Source: Vreelandella hamiltonii (GTDB taxonomy: Bacteria > Pseudomonadota > Gammaproteobacteria > Pseudomonadales > Halomonadaceae). From it: a DNA stretch of 64,000 bases. Below are positions 8,509-17,258 of this stretch, one piece after another. Every line of letters starts with the position of its first letter. Position 1 is the stretch's first letter. A program made the position numbers and the translations under genes. Where the stretch lies: positions 1 through 64,000 of the forward strand of contig NZ_BMXN01000008.1 of assembly GCF_014651775.1 (NCBI RefSeq). The letters run 5' to 3'. A model generated the notes under the pieces. It was not told the DNA's origin. It was given only the letters and a program-made list of their open reading frames with translations, and did no database searches.

Positions 8509-9771
8509 TCAACGAATTAACACAAGCGATAGCCAGGGCACGTACGTCACCAGCAATAAGGCGATTAACAAGGTAAGAAAGAAAGGTGCCGACGATCGTA
8601 GAAACTGCAGGGTGCCCAGTTTGGCGATATTGCAGCTGACAAACATCAGAACACCCAACGGCGGGGTAATCTGGCCGATAAGCAGATTGAAGAGCATGAT
8701 GATGCCGAAGTGAACCAGATTGATGTCCAGGGAATTCAGCAGAGGAATCAGAATGGGCACCAGCACGATAATGATCGCAATGGTCTCCATGAACATTCCA
8801 ATCGCTAGAAGCGCAACATTCAAAAGAAGCAGCACAGCCCAGGGGTTGTCTGTCAGTCCCGTGATCCAGCCCACGACCTCCTGAGGCGCCTGCAGAATAC
8901 TCAATGACCAGGCCAAGGGGGCTGAGGCGGCGATGATGATCAGAATGGATGCCGCCTCTCGCGCCGTTGACACCAGCAGCTCACCCATGTCACGCCAGCT
9001 CAGTGACCTGTAGACGTACTTACCTACCACGAAGGAGTACGCCACGGCGATGGCAGCCACTTCGGTAACGGTAAACACGCCCAGCCGGAACCCCACGATA
9101 ATGATGATCGGCATCAGCAAGGCCCAAGCGGCAGTTTTGGCGCTTGAATAGAGTCTTTGCTTATTGAAACGCTCATCCTTGGGGTACTGCTTGAGGATAC
9201 TGATCAAGGTAATCAAAAGCGTCAGGCAAAAAGCAATCAACAGCCCAGGCAGAATACCCGCAAGAAACAGATCGCCGATCGAGATATTGGCCTGCCATCC
9301 ATAGACCACCATCAAGATCGACGGTGGAATGATCGGAGAGAGCGTGGCAGACGAGGTGGTGAGTGCGACTGAAAAGCCACGGTCGTAACCGTGTTTTTCC
9401 ATTTGCGGCACCATTACGCGGGTCGTTGCCGCACAGTCAGCAAGCGAAGAGCCTGATATACCGGCCATCAGCACGCTCGACAAGACGTTCACGTGCGCTA
9501 AACCGCCTCGCAGATGACCAACCAATGATCGACAAAAACCGAACATCCGCTCGCTGATGCCGCTGTTATTCATGATACCTCCCGCCAGCATGAATAGCGG
9601 AATGGCCAGCAAGGGAAACGACTCGACACCCGAGGAAACACGCTGCGCCAGAACATTCATGGGAATGTCCAAGGCAATAATCGCGACGATAGAGGCTCCC
9701 ATCATGGCGACAGCAATCGGCATACCCAACAAGATCAGTACAAATAGAAGTAGAGCGATCGCGGCTAACAT
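8509..9771 (-). CDS. dctM: TRAP transporter large permease DctM
   Basis: Large membrane subunit of a Na+-coupled TRAP importer, 420 residues with about twelve hydrophobic segments. The family stretches VESFPLLAIPLFMLAGGIMNNSGI, SGSSLADCAATTRVM, the SPIIPPS loop and LIGQITPPLGVLMF are all present. It follows dctQ by 9 bp and precedes the araD1-like gene by 7 bp. The two downstream enzymes suggest that the cargo is a sugar acid such as a uronate or aldarate. Confidence 0.9.
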   Translation of the reverse strand: MLAAIALLLFVLILLGMPIAVAMMGASIVAIIALDIPMNVLAQRVSSGVESFPLLAIPLFMLAGGIMNNSGISERMFGFCRSLVGHLRGGLAHVNVLSSVLMAGISGSSLADCAATTRVMVPQMEKHGYDRGFSVALTTSSATLSPIIPPSILMVVYGWQANISIGDLFLAGILPGLLIAFCLTLLITLISILKQYPKDERFNKQRLYSSAKTAAWALLMPIIIIVGFRLGVFTVTEVAAIAVAYSFVVGKYVYRSLSWRDMGELLVSTAREAASILIIIAASAPLAWSLSILQAPQEVVGWITGLTDNPWAVLLLLNVALLAIGMFMETIAIIIVLVPILIPLLNSLDINLVHFGIIMLFNLLIGQITPPLGVLMFVSCNIAKLGTLQFLRSSAPFFLTLLIALLLVTYVPWLSLVLIR

Positions 9772-9780
9772 AGTGAGAAC

Positions 9781-10284
9781 CTATATTTCATCCAACGCTG
9801 ATTCGAAGACTAGAAAGTCACGCTTTAGAAAGACGTTGACGAAGATGTGTAAAAGCCCAATAAAAAAGGTGATCGGCATGGCCATCGAAAAATAGGCGAG
9901 TGAAATACCCAGCATGGGGGACGTGTTACGAGAGACACTTAGGCAGTACAGGTAGCCTAGATAGGTCATGTAGCCAAGCGTTACCGCCACCAGGACAAAG
10001 ATGCACACCCGGATCACGGGCCTCGCCATGCTCGGAAGAAAATAGAGGATGGAGTCCACGGTGATATGCTTCTTCTCGGCAAAAGCGATACTGCTTCCGA
10101 CGAATGTCAGCCAGACGATCAAAAGCCTCGAGACGCTTTCACTCCAGACGAATGGCGTTCCAAGCACATAACGAAAGAGCACTCCTGCCACGAGCAATAA
10201 AGCCATGGCGCCCAGTAACGATCCGGCAATCCACTTTTCCACCGTCAAAAGTTGCGAATCAAGACGCAGTAACGCTGATTTCAT
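9781..10284 (-). CDS. dctQ: TRAP transporter small permease DctQ
   Basis: Small four-helix membrane subunit that joins the binding protein to DctM. 167 residues with hydrophobic segments near residues 20-40, 50-70, 90-112 and 125-150, and the DctQ hallmark WSESVSRLLIVWLTFVGSSIAFAEKKHITVD. ATG 10284 follows an AAGG site 7-8 nt upstream. The upstream ATG at 10320 lies inside the hairpin between dctP and dctQ and is unlikely to be used. Confidence 0.85.
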   Translation of the reverse strand: MKSALLRLDSQLLTVEKWIAGSLLGAMALLLVAGVLFRYVLGTPFVWSESVSRLLIVWLTFVGSSIAFAEKKHITVDSILYFLPSMARPVIRVCIFVLVAVTLGYMTYLGYLYCLSVSRNTSPMLGISLAYFSMAMPITFFIGLLHIFVNVFLKRDFLVFESALDEI

Positions 10285-10306
10285 AACAATGCCTTTAGAG
10301 TTTTCA

Positions 10307-10328
10307 GCCCCGCCTTTCATGGCGGGGC
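10307..10328 (-). promoter_or_regulatory. GC-rich hairpin between dctP and dctQ
   Basis: GCCCCGCC at 10307-10314 and GGCGGGGC at 10321-10328, loop of 6 nt. It begins 9 nt after the dctP stop on the transcribed strand and is not followed by a U run. It probably protects the upstream dctP message or partly stops transcription, so that more binding protein than permease is made. Confidence 0.6.
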
Positions 10329-10337
10329 ATCACGTCA

Positions 10338-11360
10338 TCAGTCCTGCTGGCGGTAGCTTTCGACAGCATCCAATACGCGCTGAAAGTGCTCTTCGCCCCA
10401 ACGGCTGGTGAGGTTGTCGTAGGCACTTTGTGCGGCTTGCTCGAAAGGTGCCCTGTCAATATCGTCCACCACGTCGATCAGGCCGGAATCCTTCATCTCT
10501 TGAAGCATTTCTTCTTCCCGCGCGCTCTGCATGGCGTAGTTTTCGTCGGCAAGCGCAGCCATGATGTCCTTGAGCGCCTCTTGCTGGTCGCTGCTGAGCG
10601 AATCGAAGCGGTTGCTGTTGATCAGCACTACCTGGCTTTGAAGCATATGGCGGCTCATGACAAGCTGGTCTTGAACCTCGAAGAACTTGCGCGCGTAGAT
10701 AGTGGGGATAGGGTTTTCCTGCCCATCGACGGTGCCCTGCTGAAGCGCCAGGTACACCTCACTGAACGGTATGGGTGTTGCCGATGCGCCGAAGGCGTTG
10801 ATCATTTCGACCCAAGCGGGGGATTCCGGCACGCGGATTTTCAAGCCCGTCATATCGTCAATCGAGTGAACGTCGGCGCCTTTGAAGGTGAAGTTGCGCC
10901 ACCCCCAGTACCAGGATTTAGCCAGCGGCTGTAGACCGTATTGTTCATCCAGCTCATCGAAGATCGGCTGGTAGGCGTCTCCTTCCAGAATATGACGCGC
11001 TTCGTCCCAGCTTTGAAACATGAAGGGCGCATTCGATATTTCGAGGGCGGGTACCAGCGTGCTGGCACCTGAATAGCCGGGGACGACAATATCCACCGAC
11101 CCGTTGCTCGCCTGTTGAAGAAGCTGTACCTCAGAGCCCAGCTGCTCACTTGGGAAGACCTGAATACGTACCTCACCATCAGTACGCTCTTCGATTAGTT
11201 CCGGCAGTTTTGCAAACAGCTCGTAGCTCGCTTCGCCCGGGTTGAAGGTATGGGCAAGGCGCAAGGTGGTGGCCGCGTTCGCTGTAGACAAGCTCCCCAG
11301 CACCCCGCCCACGCACAGGGCCATTCCTAGCAAGCGCTTGTTCTTGATTATTGAAGCCAT
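10338..11360 (-). CDS. dctP: TRAP transporter periplasmic binding protein DctP
   Basis: Extracytoplasmic receptor of the DctPQM importer, 340 residues. Signal peptide of about 29 residues ending STANA-ATTLRLAH. The DctP family shows as EASYELFAKLPELIEERTDGEVRIQVFPSEQLGSE, then the conserved Arg in GLKIRVPESP that salt-bridges the ligand carboxylate, and EVYLALQQGTVDGQENP. GGAG lies 6 nt before ATG 11360. It is the first gene of the operon dctP-dctQ-dctM-araD1-like-aldehyde dehydrogenase and is transcribed away from the galactarate-type dehydratase. Confidence 0.9.
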   Translation of the reverse strand: MASIIKNKRLLGMALCVGGVLGSLSTANAATTLRLAHTFNPGEASYELFAKLPELIEERTDGEVRIQVFPSEQLGSEVQLLQQASNGSVDIVVPGYSGASTLVPALEISNAPFMFQSWDEARHILEGDAYQPIFDELDEQYGLQPLAKSWYWGWRNFTFKGADVHSIDDMTGLKIRVPESPAWVEMINAFGASATPIPFSEVYLALQQGTVDGQENPIPTIYARKFFEVQDQLVMSRHMLQSQVVLINSNRFDSLSSDQQEALKDIMAALADENYAMQSAREEEMLQEMKDSGLIDVVDDIDRAPFEQAAQSAYDNLTSRWGEEHFQRVLDAVESYRQQD

Positions 11361-11606
11361 AGATCACTCCGTTTTTTTATTAAATATAAGCAAGCCTTGT
11401 ATAGGTAATTCAGCTTGCTTGGTGGCTGCGCGCTTAATGCATGGAAGCAATCTAGATCAAATGAACATTGCGTTCAATGAGCATTATATAGGACGATAGT
11501 CTAATCGACGTGCACCGCCCGCTTGCTAGAGTGCATCCACAATGACCGCTTTTAGATTGCGCCTACCCCGTGCATCGAAAGCCCTGACATCAGCTCGAGG
11601 TAAACG
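11361..11606. promoter_or_regulatory. Divergent promoter region with an 8-bp inverted repeat
   Basis: 246-bp AT-rich spacer between dctP (minus) and the dehydratase gene (plus). It holds an inverted repeat AAGCAAGC (11388-11395) and GCTTGCTT (11413-11420) with a 17-bp spacer, about 28 bp upstream of dctP, a plausible operator for the GntR protein encoded at 13180. No sigma-70 boxes could be assigned with confidence. Confidence 0.45.
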
Positions 11607-13136
11607 ATGGATCTCATCAACTCCCCCTCCGTAATCATTCATCTCAATTCGAGGGACAACGTGGGCGTTGCCTCGAAAGCGGTTCCCCAAGGCATTCCGA
11701 TCGACAAGGACGGCACGCCGGCTCGGGAAAATATCGATGCAGGGCACAAAGTGGCGCTTGCCGCCATTCAACAAGGCGAGGCCGTCTTCAAGTATGGCCA
11801 GCTGATAGGGCTTGCCGCGCGGGATATAAAGCCTGGCGAGCATGTGCATACCCACAACCTCACCATGATCGAACTCGATTCATCGCTGGACGATTTCAAG
11901 GCGCATCCAAGAACCGGCACGACCAGCCACACCCGAACGTTTCAGGGGTATCAGCGCTCTGACGGCGGCGTGGGTACGCGCAATTACATCGGCATTCTTT
12001 CCACCGTCAACTGCTCGGCGACCGTCGCAAAGGCCACGGCCGATGAACTCAACCGGTCCGGCGAGCTGGACAAGATGGGATTCGATGGCGTGGTGGCCAT
12101 TACCCATGGCTCAGGCTGCGCCATGAACACCGATTCGGAAGGCTTCGACTTTCTCGAGCGCGTCATCGCAGGCTATGCCCAACATCCCAACTTTGCGTTT
12201 GTGCTGATCATTGGCCTTGGCTGTGAAACCAATCAGGTCAAGACACTGGTCAAACGAAAGGGGCTGGAAGATGCCTCCAGGCTGGGCTACTTCAACATTC
12301 AGGACGCCGGCGGGACCCGCAGCAGCATCAAGAGGGCCTGCAGCCACATTCTGGAAATGGCCGCCCGGCACGGTCAGCAAGAACGCACGCCCGTCTCTCT
12401 CGAACACTTGGTCGTTGCTCTTCAGTGCGGGGGGTCGGATGGCTACTCGGGCATTACCGCAAACCCAGCACTTGGCCATGCAGCGGATTTGATCGTTCAG
12501 CACGGAGGCAGCGTCATACTCGCCGAAACCCCGGAGATCTACGGGGCTGAAAACCTGCTGATTGATCGCGCCATCGACGAAAACGTTGCACAAAAACTGC
12601 TCGATCGCATCAGCTGGTGGAAACATTACACCGAGATAAACGGGGCCGAGTTGAACAACAACCCTTCCCCGGGCAACAAGGCCGGCGGGCTCTCCACGAT
12701 TCTTGAAAAGTCGCTGGGGGCAGTTGCCAAGGGAGGCACATCGAGTCTCAACGATGTCCTGCTCTACGCGGAGAAGATCTCGACGCGCGGGTTCAACTTC
12801 ATGGACAGCCCCGGGTACGACCCTATTTCCGTGACAGGCCAGATAGCCTCGGGATCCAACGTGGTCTGCTTTACCACGGGCCGAGGTTCGGTGTCGGGTT
12901 TCAAGCCCGCCCCTTGTCTCAAGCTGGCAACCAATACCGCCATGTATGAGAAGATGCACGAGGACATGGATATCAACTGCGGCGTCATCGTTGACGGAAC
13001 CGACAGCGTGGAGCGTGTTGGCGAACAGATTTTCGAGCGTATCATCGCCATTGCCTCGGGCGACATGAGTGCCAGCGAGTCGCTTGGTTACGGTAACAAT
13101 GAGTTCGTCCCCTGGCTTGTAGGCGCCGTCACTTGA
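11607..13136 (+). CDS. UxaA/GarD-family sugar-acid dehydratase (altronate or galactarate type)
   Basis: Iron-dependent dehydratase of 509 residues, full family length. The N-terminal SAF-like domain (residues 1-95) carries IIHLNSRDNVGVA and GEHVHTHNL; the catalytic domain has RSDGGVGTRNYIGI, HGSGCAMN, GLGCETNQ, LQCGGSDGYSGITANPALG and TGRGSVSGFKPAPCLKLATN. These Cys-containing motifs are those of altronate and galactarate dehydratases. The product would be a 2-keto-3-deoxy acid. With GarL-like and GarR-like genes nearby, galactarate or glucarate is the best guess, but UxaA activity on altronate cannot be excluded. Divergent from dctP and followed by its probable regulator. Confidence 0.8.
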   Translation: MDLINSPSVIIHLNSRDNVGVASKAVPQGIPIDKDGTPARENIDAGHKVALAAIQQGEAVFKYGQLIGLAARDIKPGEHVHTHNLTMIELDSSLDDFKAHPRTGTTSHTRTFQGYQRSDGGVGTRNYIGILSTVNCSATVAKATADELNRSGELDKMGFDGVVAITHGSGCAMNTDSEGFDFLERVIAGYAQHPNFAFVLIIGLGCETNQVKTLVKRKGLEDASRLGYFNIQDAGGTRSSIKRACSHILEMAARHGQQERTPVSLEHLVVALQCGGSDGYSGITANPALGHAADLIVQHGGSVILAETPEIYGAENLLIDRAIDENVAQKLLDRISWWKHYTEINGAELNNNPSPGNKAGGLSTILEKSLGAVAKGGTSSLNDVLLYAEKISTRGFNFMDSPGYDPISVTGQIASGSNVVCFTTGRGSVSGFKPAPCLKLATNTAMYEKMHEDMDINCGVIVDGTDSVERVGEQIFERIIAIASGDMSASESLGYGNNEFVPWLVGAVT

Positions 13137-13179
13137 TCGTCCACGAAACCAATCGACTGATTATGACCAATGGTTACCC

Positions 13180-14145
13180 ATGACAAGAACGCTACGCGAT
13201 CAGCTTTATACGGCTCTCAAGCAAAGTATCGTCGAAAAGCGCCTCGAACCTGGACTGGTGTTGCTTGAAGGCAACATCGCCACCCTCTTTGGCATTAGCC
13301 GATCACCCGTGCGCCAAACGCTGAGTCAGTTGCATGAGGAGCGGTATATATGCCGTTTCGAGGGGCGCGGCTATCTTGTCGGCGCATCGCCAGGCGATAT
13401 CGTGCGGCGCTCTCTCAGCGAGCGTGACTTCAAGCAATCAGGCGACGCGCCCAAGGTTGATCGTACCGTGTCCTGGCGGGCTCATATCGATAGCGTGGAG
13501 CACGATATCGTTTTGTGTTCGATCAAGGGCGCTTTTGAACTCAATGAACTCAAGCTCTCCAAGTCGCTGAATGTCAGCCGTACGGTCACCCATCAGATTC
13601 TTCTCTACCTGCAGTCGATCGGTCTGGTCGAGAAGACGAAATACAATAGCTGGAGCGTGGTGCCGCTGGATGACCGGCGGCTGCACAACCTTTATGAAGC
13701 GCGTCGCCAGCTCGAGCCCTACATGATCGAACGGGCCGCCAGGAATATGCCTGAAAGCACCATCGACCGTTATATCGGAAGACTCGAGCATGCGGCCCAA
13801 AGCTACCCCGATATCGAAGGCGAGCTTTTGGATGAGCTGGAGAATGACCTTCACCATAGCGCTGTAAGTCAGGGGGATAACCAAGAGGTTATGAATATGC
13901 TCCGCCGCACACACCCCATCCTACTGGTTAGCAAACACCTTCTCGGCCGGGTACTCAAGCTTCCTGATCAGGACCCATTCTTCGACGAGCATTTACGGAT
14001 ATTCGAAAAAATGCGGCAACAACAACCGGCATTAGCAGGCAAGGCGCTGGCGAGCCACTTGGAACGATCGGAATCCAAGGTGCTTGGACGTTTGATCAAT
14101 TTTCGCGAATCCGGAGAGATCTCGGTACCGCCTTATTTGCGCTAA
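13180..14145 (+). CDS. GntR-family regulator with two winged-helix domains
   Basis: 321-residue transcription factor. A standard GntR winged helix fills residues 1-70 (LRDQLYTALKQSIVEKRLEPG, ISRSPVRQTLSQL). A second helix-turn-helix-like segment follows at about 105-165 (LNELKLSKSLNVSRTVTHQILLYLQSIGLVE in part), and the all-helical FCD-like effector domain occupies the rest. Most GntR/FCD proteins are 220-250 residues with a single DNA-binding domain, so the extra one is unusual. It lies 43 bp after the dehydratase gene and probably controls the divergent dctP/dehydratase promoters. No strong ribosome site precedes the ATG, so coupling to the upstream gene is possible. Confidence 0.75.
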   Translation: MTRTLRDQLYTALKQSIVEKRLEPGLVLLEGNIATLFGISRSPVRQTLSQLHEERYICRFEGRGYLVGASPGDIVRRSLSERDFKQSGDAPKVDRTVSWRAHIDSVEHDIVLCSIKGAFELNELKLSKSLNVSRTVTHQILLYLQSIGLVEKTKYNSWSVVPLDDRRLHNLYEARRQLEPYMIERAARNMPESTIDRYIGRLEHAAQSYPDIEGELLDELENDLHHSAVSQGDNQEVMNMLRRTHPILLVSKHLLGRVLKLPDQDPFFDEHLRIFEKMRQQQPALAGKALASHLERSESKVLGRLINFRESGEISVPPYLR

Positions 14146-14212
14146 CTATCCAACCCATGCTGCTTCCGAGCGTACAGCAAGTACTGAAGGATAAACGATA
14201 GAGGAATCAATA

Positions 14213-15091
14213 ATGACAAGATCACGCACTATCGGCTTCATTGGCACTGGCATCATGGGCGCTCCAATGGCAGTACGTCTAGCGGACGCAGGCCATCAAG
14301 TACGTGCCTGGAATCGAACGAAAAGCAAAGCGGATCGTTTGGCAAACCATGGTATCGAAGTCGTCGACATGCCCAAAGAAGCTGCTGCTCAATCCGACAT
14401 TGTCATCGTAATGCTAAGTTCTGGCCCAGTCTGCAATGAAATATTACTCGGCTCGAAGGGAGTGCTTAAGATCATGCAGCGTGGTGCCACGCTTGTCGTC
14501 ATGAGTTCAATCCCGGTCGAAAGCGCTCGAAAACAGGCAGAAGAAGCCGCTCAAAAGCTCGTTCATTATTTGGATGCACCGGTTTCAGGAGGCGAACAAG
14601 GAGCCATAGATGGCACATTAGCTATTATGGTGGGCGGCGACGCTATGACTTTTCAAGCCATTGAGCCCGTTCTCAATCTACTTGGCCGGCCTGTACGGGT
14701 CGGACCTGCCGGAAGCGGGGAACTGGCCAAGCTCGCCAATCAAATGATCGTGGCCAATACCATTGCGACCGTAGCCGAAGCCATCCTCATGGCAGAACGA
14801 GGCGGGGCCGATCCTGGGAAAATGCTGGCCGCCCTGGAAGGAGGGTTTGCAGACTCAACCATCTTGCGAATTCACGGTCAGCGCATGATTCACAAAACCT
14901 TCCAGCCTGGCGGGCCTGCAAAATGGCAGTTGAAGGATACCCAAACCGCTATGGAGCTTGCCAAAACAATGAACCTTGAGCTTCCGGTATCCTCACTGGT
15001 TAATACGTTGTTTGAAGAACTCGTCAATCAAGGCGATGGGGAGCTTGACCACAGTGTCCTGATTAAGCACCTCAGAAGACGGAATACGTAA
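14213..15091 (+). CDS. Beta-hydroxyacid dehydrogenase, GarR/tartronate semialdehyde reductase type (copy 1)
   Basis: NAD(P)-dependent reductase of the 3-hydroxyisobutyrate/tartronate-semialdehyde family, 292 residues. Rossmann motif GFIGTGIMGAPMAVRLADAGH at the N-terminus, substrate loop DAPVSGGEQGA, and the catalytic Lys in GELAKLANQMIVANT. AGAGGAA lies 8 nt before the ATG. In a GarD-GarL-GarR pathway it would reduce tartronate semialdehyde to glycerate. First gene of a three-gene plus-strand run with the Ldh2-type dehydrogenase and a second homologue. Codon use is AT-richer than in the preceding GntR gene. Confidence 0.8.
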   Translation: MTRSRTIGFIGTGIMGAPMAVRLADAGHQVRAWNRTKSKADRLANHGIEVVDMPKEAAAQSDIVIVMLSSGPVCNEILLGSKGVLKIMQRGATLVVMSSIPVESARKQAEEAAQKLVHYLDAPVSGGEQGAIDGTLAIMVGGDAMTFQAIEPVLNLLGRPVRVGPAGSGELAKLANQMIVANTIATVAEAILMAERGGADPGKMLAALEGGFADSTILRIHGQRMIHKTFQPGGPAKWQLKDTQTAMELAKTMNLELPVSSLVNTLFEELVNQGDGELDHSVLIKHLRRRNT

Positions 15092-15129
15092 AAACAACTG
15101 ACAATAACAATTCTTGGAGAATCAAAACG

Positions 15130-16185
15130 ATGAGCAATTACTACGACGTTCAGCACATCACCCAGTTTAGCATTGACCTACTGGGGGCCGCTGGGCTTGA
15201 TCACGAGAAGGCAAAGGCCGTCGCCGATGTGCTCGTTGAGGGCGACCTGATGGGGCATACGACTCACGGGCTTCAGCTACTATCCCCGTACCTTGAAGAA
15301 ATCCATTCAGGTAGGATGCCAGTCACGGGCGAGTACGAAACGATCTCCGAACGCACAGCCGTACAGACTTGGGACGGTCGATATCTACCCGGCCCCTGGC
15401 TGATTCTAAAAGCGATGGACGCCGCCGAAACCATGGCACGCACTTGCGGCACAGGCACAGTTGTTATTCGCCGCTCCAATCACATAGCCTGCTTAGCCGC
15501 TTACCTCAAGCGCGCCACAGATAAAAACCTGTTGGTCATCATCGAATCCTCTGACCCAGCAACCAAATCCGTTGCACCCTACGGCGGGTTGCAGGCTACT
15601 CATACGCCCAACCCGATTGCTGTGGGCTACCCGACGGATTCAGGGCCGGTCCTTCTGGATGTCAGCACCTCTATTACCACGAATGGCATGGTTGGACGAC
15701 TCCACAAACACAATAGTCAACTGCCGTTCCCGTGGCTTAAGGACCATCAAGGGAATGCGACCAACCAGCCTTCCGTGCTTTTCGATGCACCTAAGGGGAG
15801 CATCATGCCAATTGGTGGTCTTGACCATGGTCACAAGGGATATGCGCTTGGGCTAATGGTAGAAGCACTAACGTCTGGGCTCGCTGGATTCGGCCGCGTG
15901 CAGAAACCTTCACAATGGGGAGCCTCTGTCATGGTTCAGATCATGGATCCTGGCGCTTTTGGTGGTCTTGACGCCTTTAAGCGCGAAACCGGTGCCCTAG
16001 TGGATGCGTGCCGTAATAATCCTGTAGCAGAAAACAGCCCTCCCGTTCGAATACCTGGCGAACGTGGTCTTGCACTGCACAGGCGTTATATGCAAGAGGG
16101 AGTACCTCTTCCAAACGGTGTACCCGAAGCTCTTATCGACTGGTCAAAACGGCTGGGAGTAATCTTCCCTAATGCACTGGAATGA
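15130..16185 (+). CDS. Ldh2/malate-type NAD(P)-dependent 2-hydroxyacid dehydrogenase
   Basis: 351-residue member of the malate/L-lactate (Ldh2, YlbC/ComC/DpkA) family, which is unrelated to classical lactate dehydrogenase. Family marks are GHTTHGLQLLSPYLEEI with the catalytic His, VVIRRSNHIACLAAYLKRA, the cofactor-binding GLQATHTPNPIAVGYP and GGLDHGHKGYALGLMVEALTSGL. GGAG sits 9 nt before the ATG. The substrate is a 2-keto or 2-hydroxy dicarboxylic acid; in context possibly a tartronate or keto-aldarate intermediate. It lies between two GarR-like genes. Confidence 0.8.
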   Translation: MSNYYDVQHITQFSIDLLGAAGLDHEKAKAVADVLVEGDLMGHTTHGLQLLSPYLEEIHSGRMPVTGEYETISERTAVQTWDGRYLPGPWLILKAMDAAETMARTCGTGTVVIRRSNHIACLAAYLKRATDKNLLVIIESSDPATKSVAPYGGLQATHTPNPIAVGYPTDSGPVLLDVSTSITTNGMVGRLHKHNSQLPFPWLKDHQGNATNQPSVLFDAPKGSIMPIGGLDHGHKGYALGLMVEALTSGLAGFGRVQKPSQWGASVMVQIMDPGAFGGLDAFKRETGALVDACRNNPVAENSPPVRIPGERGLALHRRYMQEGVPLPNGVPEALIDWSKRLGVIFPNALE

Positions 16186-16252
16186 CAATGGTCTATTCCG
16201 AGGTCTAATGGGCAACAGCATAAATGTGTTGAATCACTTATCAGAGATAACC

Positions 16253-17164
16253 ATGAAAAAAGAACGCATAGGATTTATCGGGCTCGGTTTAATGGGCAAG
16301 GAGATGGCCAGATATATTTTAAACAATGGTTACCCATTAACAGTGCTGGCCCATAGAAATCGATCTTCAGTTGAAGCACTATGTCAGGAAGGCGCCACGG
16401 AAGTCAGCACTCCCGCTGAGATGGCAAAACATAGCGATATTGTTTTCATCTGTGTACAGACATCCGAACAGGTTAGCGAAATTGTGTACGGCACTGACAG
16501 CTTAATAGATGGATGCCATGAGGGGCTTATCATTATTGACTGTTCTACGGCCAACCCTGAATCAACTGAGCACCTGGCTAAAAAACTAGCACACCACGGC
16601 GTGGTATTTGTAGATGCGCCTTTAGCTCGCACCCCCAAGGAAGCGAAAGAGGGGCGACTAAATGTGATGGTGGGTGGCGATGCTTCTAGCGTGGCCCGTA
16701 TCACGCCTGTCATCAAAAGCTTTGCGGAAAACATTTTTCATGTGGGTAAGATTGGTACAGCACACAAGCTAAAACTAATTAACAACTTTATATCCTTAGG
16801 GTCTGCAACGCTAGTAAGCGAGGCTGCCGCTATGGCAGCAGGGATGGGTGTATCACAAGAAAAACTGCTAGAGATATGTTCACAAGGGGGGGCCAATAGC
16901 GCAATGCTTGCTCCTGTTATGGAGTGGGTTCTACAGAAAGAATGCCCAAGCTTACAGTTTAGTCTTTTTAATGCTGAAAAAGATATGCACTACCTTACAG
17001 ACACGTTAAAAACTAATCAACTAGCCACTCTTATGCTACCGCCACTTTGCAAGTTTCTTGCATTAGCGCGAAGTGACATAGGTGATGAGGCCTTCGTACC
17101 TCAAGCATATGACAGCTGTATAAAGCGAAATGAAATCTCCACTTTTCCCGCCAAAGATAGCTAG
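16253..17164 (+). CDS. Beta-hydroxyacid dehydrogenase (copy 2)
   Basis: Second GarR/3-hydroxyisobutyrate-type reductase, 303 residues. N-terminal GFIGLGLMGKEMARYILNNGY Rossmann motif, DAPLARTPKEAKEG in place of the usual SGG loop, and the catalytic Lys in AHKLKLINNFISLG. The altered substrate loop (ARTPKEA) is typical of the sulfolactaldehyde/L-threonate DH-like branch, so its substrate probably differs from copy 1. Start taken at ATG 16253; longer reading frames overlap the previous gene and lack a better ribosome site. Noticeably AT-rich codons suggest a different origin from the GC-rich surroundings. Confidence 0.75.
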   Translation: MKKERIGFIGLGLMGKEMARYILNNGYPLTVLAHRNRSSVEALCQEGATEVSTPAEMAKHSDIVFICVQTSEQVSEIVYGTDSLIDGCHEGLIIIDCSTANPESTEHLAKKLAHHGVVFVDAPLARTPKEAKEGRLNVMVGGDASSVARITPVIKSFAENIFHVGKIGTAHKLKLINNFISLGSATLVSEAAAMAAGMGVSQEKLLEICSQGGANSAMLAPVMEWVLQKECPSLQFSLFNAEKDMHYLTDTLKTNQLATLMLPPLCKFLALARSDIGDEAFVPQAYDSCIKRNEISTFPAKDS

Positions 17165-17258
17165 GGCCTCAACATTAAGGTAGCGATAATAACGGAGTTA
17201 ATGCGGCATCTGACAAACCAGGTGTCGCGCTTATTAATTAAAAACGCTTACTGACAGG

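Noticed and set aside
13168..16337. 14-bp identical sequence CAATGGTTACCCAT at 13168 and 16324
   Set aside because: Several 14-mer matches are expected by chance in 64 kb; the second copy is inside a coding sequence.
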